64,000 bases of DNA from Alcanivorax sp. DSM 26293 (lineage in GTDB: Bacteria; Pseudomonadota; Gammaproteobacteria; Pseudomonadales; Alcanivoracaceae), in the NCBI RefSeq assembly GCF_900107995.1, contig NZ_FNUM01000001.1, forward strand, positions 631,695-695,694, written 5' to 3'. The position numbers and the translations under genes are program-made. A model generated the notes under the pieces. The model did no database searches. It worked only from the letters and a program-made list of their open reading frames with translations, and was not told the origin of the DNA. This document shows, in pieces, positions 59,399 through 64,000 of this stretch; the first letter of the stretch is position 1, and each line of letters opens with the position of its first letter.

Positions 59399-59713
59399 GA
59401 GCCTATCCAGGGTCTCTTCACAACCGCGCCGTAGTCCTTCCTTAACCTGTAAAGCGGGTCGCCAGCTCGTGATGGCGATTGTGTAGTGTAGTCATTCTAC
59501 ATGAACGAGCGCCGTCGCGGGCTGGCGGCACTCTCCACCTGAAAAGAATGGGCCCGGCCCTTCGGGTTGCCGCTAAAAATGGCCCCATGCTGTGTTATGA
59601 ACCTTGAACTTGCCCCGTCAGGCCCTGCGGTATCGTGCCCTCTGTGCTCTGCGAGTATTGCCTGGAGCCATTTTTAGCGGCAACGCGGTTGTGAAGAGAC
59701 CCTGGATAGGCTC
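59399..59713. repeat. 315-bp element with nested perfect inverted repeats
   Basis: The two ends are a perfect 30-bp inverted repeat (left begins GAGCCTATCCAGGG, right ends CCCTGGATAGGCTC). Inside, an 18-bp perfect inverted repeat (GTTGCCGCTAAAAATGGC at 59566-59583 and its complement at 59667-59684) forms a second arch; its right arm abuts the outer right arm. Another pair, CGCCAGC and GCTGGCG, lies in the left half. No coding frame is credible. It fills most of the 484-base divergent gap between the hydrolase gene and yhcB. Confidence 0.85.
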
Positions 59714-59773
59714 TAACCCTTGGCGACCGCCCGGCACTGTGCTGCAATAGCGGGAATTCAGAAGGAGTATGCC

Positions 59774-60304
59774 ATGGATATGCTGACAACTGGGGTGCTG
59801 TGCTTCGCCGCCGGCGTGGTAGTGGGCGCAGGATTACTGTTCTGGTTGTTACCGGCACGGCGTCAGGCCGGCCAGCTGATTCGTGACCGTGACGAAGCCC
59901 GTCAGGCCCTCAATCACTATCGTGATCAGGTGGATGACCATTTTCTGCATACCGCAGAACTGGTCAACGACATGACCCAGGCCTATCGCTCCGTCCACGA
60001 GCACCTTTCCAAAGGTGCCCAGGCCTTGTGTTCAGAAGTGGGTCGCAAACGGGCAGTGGCAAAATCCCTGGACTCTGCCCCGCAGAAAGGCAGTGACGAG
60101 CCGGTGGCTCCGCCGCTGGATTATGCCCCCAGCGCCAAGGGCGGCACCCTGGCCGAAGATTTCGGTCTGCGCCAGAAAACCACCGGGCCGTTCAAACCCG
60201 TGGACGTGGCGGACAACCCGGTCACCGACAATATCGTGGAGCCTCCCCGCGACTACGCGGAAGGCTGCGACGAGCAGGGCTGCCCACCGCAAGAAAAGAA
60301 ATGA
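59774..60304 (+). CDS. yhcB: YhcB/ZapG family (DUF1043) membrane protein
   Basis: Inner membrane protein of 176 residues involved in cell envelope and division balance in E. coli. One N-terminal helix (LTTGVLCFAAGVVVGAGLLFW) is followed by a coiled-coil cytosolic region (RDRDEARQALNHYRDQVDDH, then FLHTAELVNDMTQAYRSVHE). The C-terminal tail is variable and Pro-rich. GAAGGAGT precedes the ATG. Neighbour of degS-like and zapE genes, as in many gammaproteobacteria. Confidence 0.93.
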   Translation: MDMLTTGVLCFAAGVVVGAGLLFWLLPARRQAGQLIRDRDEARQALNHYRDQVDDHFLHTAELVNDMTQAYRSVHEHLSKGAQALCSEVGRKRAVAKSLDSAPQKGSDEPVAPPLDYAPSAKGGTLAEDFGLRQKTTGPFKPVDVADNPVTDNIVEPPRDYAEGCDEQGCPPQEKK

Positions 60305-60390
60305 AACACCGCTGACGACACCACCCCCAAACCAGCGCCAGCGAATTCCTGGCGCTGCCTTGGCACCCCCGGCTCAGGCGCCCCTTTCCT

Positions 60391-60475
60391 CGTTGGAGCC
60401 TTGCTCGCAAGGCGAAAGTCCGAAATCCCGCGACGTGCCTGCGGGTAACCTTCGCTTTGCGAGCAAAGCTCCAAC
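60391..60475. repeat. REP-like palindrome
   Basis: TTGGAGCCTTGCTCGCAAGG and its near complement TTTGCGAGCAAAGCTCCAA pair with two mismatches around about 35 bases. It lies in the convergent gap between yhcB and the lipid kinase gene, which holds no gene. Confidence 0.7.
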
Positions 60476-60532
60476 GGCAGGGGGGCATCAACCGTATATT
60501 CACGCCCTGCAACCCGGGCTGGTGAAGGGGGC

Positions 60533-61405
60533 TTATTGAAAGGTCTGCGCCACCCGCATGGGCACAGGCTCCTCTTCCACCACAATCTCCGCCGGCAGTT
60601 TCCCGGCCGGGTCACCATCGGCCTGGATCGGCTCATCGGCATTTTCGCAGCGAATCTCCACCCGCTGGGCACGCAGGCTGGCCACACCATCCACCCGCTC
60701 CATGCGCCCCAGCAACAGCGCGGCGAGACAGCGCAACAGGAAGCTGACGCCCGGCTTCTGGAACAGCAATACCTGCACCTGGGGCCGGAGAATATTGGCC
60801 TCACGGCTGAGCACAAAGCTGCCGCCATAGTGGCGGCCGTTAGTGACGATGGCAGAAAAACAATCCAGCGGCCGGCCATCGACCATGACCCGGTAATGGC
60901 GCTGACCGTAACGGCGAATCTGGGCAAGCATGGACTGGACATAGGCCAGCTTGCCGAACCGTTCCTTCACCGACAGGTTCACCCCATCCACCACCCAGGC
61001 GTCGTAGCCGATGCCGCACATCATGATAAAACGGCGCCCGTTGAGCCGGGCCGGGGTGACCGGCACATTTTTGCCATTGACCACGATCCTGGCCGCCTGC
61101 TCCGGCTGTTTGGGCAGCTGCAGCTCCTTTGCCAATACATTGGCGGTTCCGGTGGCAAACACCCCCAGGGACACTCCGGGAGCCAGACCATTGAGGACTT
61201 CGTTGGTGGTGCCATCACCGCCCACCGCCACCACGCAATCGCCCTGATTTTCCAGGGCCTGCAGATACGCGGCGGCATCACCCGGCCCTCGCGTGTGGTA
61301 GAGACGCACTCGCGCGTCCAGTTTCTCCAGCTCCGCCACAAAACGGCACAGCAGGGTCTCCCGGCCACCCCCGGCGGTCGGGTTGTATACAACAGTAATC
61401 TTCAT
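60533..61405 (-). CDS. diacylglycerol kinase-like lipid kinase (YegS/BmrU type)
   Basis: A 290-residue lipid kinase of the DAGK catalytic family. MKITVVYNPTAGGGRE at the N terminus and the nucleotide motif VGGDGTTNEVLNGLA (GGDGT at about 62-66) are clear. GTANVLAKELQLP follows. The lipid substrate (diacylglycerol, phosphatidylglycerol or sphingoid) is not decided by sequence. A longer in-frame upstream region runs into the Nif3 gene and was rejected. Confidence 0.92.
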   Translation of the reverse strand: MKITVVYNPTAGGGRETLLCRFVAELEKLDARVRLYHTRGPGDAAAYLQALENQGDCVVAVGGDGTTNEVLNGLAPGVSLGVFATGTANVLAKELQLPKQPEQAARIVVNGKNVPVTPARLNGRRFIMMCGIGYDAWVVDGVNLSVKERFGKLAYVQSMLAQIRRYGQRHYRVMVDGRPLDCFSAIVTNGRHYGGSFVLSREANILRPQVQVLLFQKPGVSFLLRCLAALLLGRMERVDGVASLRAQRVEIRCENADEPIQADGDPAGKLPAEIVVEEEPVPMRVAQTFQ

Positions 61406-61430
61406 GGGATCAGGGTGTTCCTCGTACTGC

Positions 61431-62186
61431 TCAGGCCGGGTTATCGATGTCGATAAAGATATGTTCCACACCGAACTGCTCATTGAGCCACTGGCCCAGG
61501 GCCTGTACCCCATAGCGTTCGGTGGCATGGTGACCAAAGGCAAAATAGTGCATGCCGGTTTCCCGGGCAAAGTGGGTGGTGGGCTCGGAAATCTCGCCGC
61601 TCAGGTAGGCATCCATCCCCCGGGTCTGGGCCTTGTCGATAAAGCCCTGGGCGCCACCGGTACACCAGCCGATGGTTTCAATCTCATCGCCCGGGTCGCC
61701 CACATGCAACGGGGTGCGTCCCAACACGGCTTCCGCGTGGGCAGCGAACTCCGCCGCCGACATGGGGCTGTCGAGCCGCCCCACATTGCCGATCGGCCGC
61801 GGCGCATCATCCAGTCCACCCTCCACAGTGAACCCCAGACGCCGGGCAAGCTGGGCGTTATTGCCCAGGGTCGGGTGGGCATCCAGGGGAAGGTGATAGG
61901 CAAACAGATTGATATCGTGGCGCAGCAAGGTCTGCAGGCGCTGCTTTTTCATGCCGCGAACCCGCTGATCCTCACCTTTCCAGAAATAACCATGGTGAAC
62001 CAGAATGGCATCCGCTTCTTCCACGATCGCCGCATCGATCAGGGCCTGGCAGGCGGTGACCCCGCTGACCACACGGCGGATCTGTTCGCGGCCTTCCACC
62101 TGCAATCCATTGGGACAGTAGTCCTGAAAGTGATCCGCAGCCAGCTCCTGGTCGAGCAAGGTCAGCATGTAATCGCGCTTGAGCAT
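61431..62186 (-). CDS. Nif3-like dinuclear metal centre protein
   Basis: NIF3/YbgI family protein of 251 residues with a predicted dinuclear metal site. DYCPNGLQVEGREQIRRVV, ILVHHGYFWKGED, FAYHLPLDAHPTLGNNAQLA and FGHHATERYGVQALG carry the conserved His and Asp/Glu ligands. Some members have GTP cyclohydrolase-like or hydrolase activity; the role is undefined. The start is the ATG giving MLKRDYMLTLL. A longer open frame upstream is antisense to the protease gene. Divergent from the DegS-like gene. Confidence 0.94.
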   Translation of the reverse strand: MLKRDYMLTLLDQELAADHFQDYCPNGLQVEGREQIRRVVSGVTACQALIDAAIVEEADAILVHHGYFWKGEDQRVRGMKKQRLQTLLRHDINLFAYHLPLDAHPTLGNNAQLARRLGFTVEGGLDDAPRPIGNVGRLDSPMSAAEFAAHAEAVLGRTPLHVGDPGDEIETIGWCTGGAQGFIDKAQTRGMDAYLSGEISEPTTHFARETGMHYFAFGHHATERYGVQALGQWLNEQFGVEHIFIDIDNPA

Positions 62187-62309
62187 GACACCTACCGGGC
62201 AATGATCTGATAATATTGCGCGCAGTTTACCTATCCAGACCCGGGCTTGTCTCGTTCGTCCCCGTCCCGGTGGCGGGCGAAAGGCAATGGCACGGGCCAA
62301 AGCAAGCGC

Positions 62310-63422
62310 ATGGGGGCATTGTCGGTGATCAGAGCCTTTCGTTTTTTTGCCGGACCGATTCTGGCGGGGCTGGCCGTGGGCCTGGCCGTGCTGTGGTGGT
62401 ATGAGTGGGGTCCGAACGCTCGCCCCGGGCGCTACGACAGCGGCACCGCCAGTTATGCCGGCGCCGTCAACCATGCGGCTCCGGCAGTGGTCAATATTTA
62501 CACCACACAAATCCTCACCAGCGATGACGTGCCGGAAGACCCGCTGTTTAACCGCTTTATGGAAGAACCCCGCCGGGAACGGGCCCTGAACAGCCTGGGT
62601 TCCGGGGTTATCGTGGACGACGAGGGCTACATCCTTACCAGCTATCACGTGATCCGCGACGCAGACGAAATCCTGGTGGCCCTGCGTGACGGCCGCGATG
62701 CCCCGGCCCGGGTGGTGGGCACGGACCCGGAGACCGACCTGGCCCTGCTTCATGTGGCACTGGAAAACCTGCCGGAAGTGGAACTCAACGGTAACGGACC
62801 GGTGCAGGTGGGCGATGTGGTGCTGGCCATCGGCAATCCCCTTGGCGTAGGGCAGACCGTTTCCATGGGGATTGTCAGTGCCACCGGGCGCAGCCATCTG
62901 GGCATTGCCACTTTCGAGAATTTCATCCAGACCGACGCGGCCATCAACCGCGGCAACTCCGGCGGCGCCCTGATTGATACCCGTGGCCACCTGATCGGCA
63001 TCAACACCGCCATCCTCTCCGCTGACGGCAGCTGGCAGGGCATCGGTTTTGCCACCCCGGCCTCCATCGCCCGGGAAGTGATGCGTGACCTGATCGACCA
63101 TGGCCGGGTGATTCGTGGTTATCTGGGGGTTACCGTGCAGGATATTACCCCGTCCCTGGCCGAGACCTTCGGCATGGACGAAGTGCGCGGTGGTGTGATC
63201 ACGGAAGTGGTCATCGACAGCCCCGCCCACAAGGGTGGCCTGCAGCCCGGCGACGTACTGGTGGGCATCGACGGCACCGCCATGGCCGACGGCTACGAAG
63301 CCATGAACCGCATTGCCGGCATGAAGCCAGAGCAGAAAGTCAGTCTGAACATCGTCCGTAACCGCCAACCGCTGACCGTAGATGTGGTGATTGGTACACG
63401 GCCGCCGGCAGAAACGGAATAA
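62310..63422 (+). CDS. degS: periplasmic site-1 serine protease, DegS/AlgW type
   Basis: Membrane-anchored trypsin-like protease with one PDZ domain, expected to cut RseA/MucA-type anti-sigma factors in envelope stress. The N-terminal helix (residues about 10-30) anchors it. The triad is His113 (TSYHV), Asp143 and Ser217 (RGNSGGAL). The PDZ domain starts near residue 275 (RGYLGVTVQDITPSLAE). The protein has 370 residues. The ATG is used; an upstream in-frame TTG lacks support. AlgW is the pseudomonad name of the same type. Confidence 0.94.
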   Translation: MGALSVIRAFRFFAGPILAGLAVGLAVLWWYEWGPNARPGRYDSGTASYAGAVNHAAPAVVNIYTTQILTSDDVPEDPLFNRFMEEPRRERALNSLGSGVIVDDEGYILTSYHVIRDADEILVALRDGRDAPARVVGTDPETDLALLHVALENLPEVELNGNGPVQVGDVVLAIGNPLGVGQTVSMGIVSATGRSHLGIATFENFIQTDAAINRGNSGGALIDTRGHLIGINTAILSADGSWQGIGFATPASIAREVMRDLIDHGRVIRGYLGVTVQDITPSLAETFGMDEVRGGVITEVVIDSPAHKGGLQPGDVLVGIDGTAMADGYEAMNRIAGMKPEQKVSLNIVRNRQPLTVDVVIGTRPPAETE

Positions 63423-63426
63423 AGCA

Positions 63427-63585
63427 GTTAACAGTGAATAGTTAATAGTGAACAGTGCGCGTGAGCGCTTATCTGTCTCTGAAACGCAAGAGGCCGCGCC
63501 CAAGCGATGGGCGCGGCCTCTTGCGTTTCAAGTCAACCCAGCGGGCTGTCGCGCCGCTGTTAACTATTCACTGTTAACTGTTAAC
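63427..63585. repeat. heptad-repeat cassette 6 (degS-DUF4139 gap)
   Basis: Left arm GTTAACA, GTGAATA, GTTAATA, GTGAACA (63427-63454), then GTGCGC. Right arm four inverted units TGTTAAC, TATTCAC, TGTTAAC, TGTTAAC preceded by GC (63556-63585). The arms begin five bases after one stop and end six bases before the other. This is the clearest example of the family. Confidence 0.9.
63481..63529. terminator. bidirectional terminator, shared stem family
   Basis: GAAACGCAAGAGGCCGCGCC and its complement form a perfect stem of more than 20 bp around a short loop, at the centre of heptad cassette 6. Confidence 0.85.
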
Positions 63586-63590
63586 TGCCT

Positions 63591-64000
63591 TCAAAGCCCT
63601 TCCACCCCACTCAAACTTTCCCCTGCCGGATAACGAATCTCAAAGCCCTGCTTGAAGCGTTCTTCGCCCCCCGCGGGAAGAGTGAATTGCCAGCGTTGCA
63701 GGCCTTTCACATCATCCACATCCTGTGCATCCGCGGCCTTGCCCTTGGCGGTAACGGTAATATCGTCGTTGCCGGCCACGGGGAGGCGATCCAGCAGGTT
63801 TACCGTGATCGGCTTGTCGTAATGGGAAAGGAGGGTGATGTTCTTGATCGCCGACAGGGTACTTTCCTTGCTGATCAGACCGGTTTCCCCTTCCCGGGAA
63901 GGCTCCCGGGTCACGGTAATCTGAAGGCGCGGATCGTCGCCAAAGCTCATTTTCACCTTTTCACCCTGCTTGATACTTTGCTGGCGGTGGTAGCGGGTCA
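63591..64000 (-). CDS. DUF4139 domain protein, C-terminal part (N-terminal part outside window)
   Basis: The last 136 residues of a protein that continues beyond the window. KNITLLSHYDKPITVNLLDR, LPVAGNDDITV, LQRWQFTLPAGGEERFKQGF and EIRYPAGESLSG are typical of DUF4139 C-terminal domains (mucoidy inhibitor MuiA-like proteins). The function of the family is not settled. Its stop lies next to heptad cassette 6, convergent with the DegS-like gene. Confidence 0.85.
   Translation of the reverse strand, partial: TRYHRQQSIKQGEKVKMSFGDDPRLQITVTREPSREGETGLISKESTLSAIKNITLLSHYDKPITVNLLDRLPVAGNDDITVTAKGKAADAQDVDDVKGLQRWQFTLPAGGEERFKQGFEIRYPAGESLSGVEGL

Noticed and set aside
62187-63503. Minus-strand extension of the Nif3 frame to a 690-codon protein
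   Set aside because: The extra part is antisense to the DegS-like protease; the normal Nif3 length and an ATG at 62186 explain the gene.

Overview
The window is a contiguous piece of a chromosome of an aerobic, DAP-type Gram-negative gammaproteobacterium with fairly high G+C. The set of dcw cluster, LpxC, AmpD/AmpE, type IV pilus genes, LpoA-YraN-DiaA-DolP, SspA/SspB, a cytochrome bc1 complex, a FadL-type channel and a long-chain-type acyl-CoA dehydrogenase best fits a marine hydrocarbon- or lipid-using lineage such as Alcanivoracaceae. That taxonomic guess is inference from gene content and order, not a search result. No phage, plasmid, CRISPR array, insertion sequence or tRNA was recognised.

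Layout. 1-6566 (minus strand): 3' truncated aceE, then ampE, ampD and a DUF1631 gene. 6773-9059 (plus): an alanine/sodium symporter and nadC. 9263-15030: pilA (minus) with a convincing sigma-54 promoter, then pilB-pilC-pilD-coaE-yacG (plus). 15224-21511 (minus): Nudix/ThiE-like fusion, argJ, secA, M23 peptidase, with dciA (plus) convergent on lpxC. 22165-39682 (minus): the complete division and cell wall cluster, transcribed mraZ-rsmH-ftsL-ftsI-murE-murF-mraY-murD-ftsW-murG-murC-ddl-ftsQ-ftsA-ftsZ-lpxC, with MraZ boxes and a promoter upstream of mraZ. 40321-40684 (minus): RNase P RNA. 40848-45205: rsmI divergent from lpoA-yraN-diaA-dolP, the same arrangement as in E. coli. 45416-50121 (minus): sspB, sspA, the bc1 operon, and rplM-rpsI. 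50374-57352: an accessory block (aldo-keto reductase, TetR regulator, FAD oxidoreductase, SGNH hydrolase, FadL porin, acyl-CoA dehydrogenase). 57510-64000: zapE, alpha/beta hydrolase, yhcB, a lipid kinase, a Nif3 protein, a DegS/AlgW protease and the end of a DUF4139 gene.

Most genes are housekeeping: they make lipid II and the septum (dcw), lipid A (lpxC), export proteins (secA), recycle peptidoglycan (ampD), build pili (pilABCD) and respire (bc1). Many dcw genes overlap by 4-8 bases, suggesting translational coupling.

The most unusual structure is in the gaps. Six intergenic loci carry degenerate tandem 7-bp repeats, usually four units, arranged as inverted arms around a hairpin that is usually a terminator. 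Two of these cassettes bracket rnpB, one overlaps the rnpB -35 region, and some overlap the ends of neighbouring coding sequences. Three of them share nearly the same GC-rich terminator stem. Other notable items are a 315-bp element with nested perfect inverted repeats between the hydrolase and yhcB genes, two related long palindromes, and two REP-like pairs.
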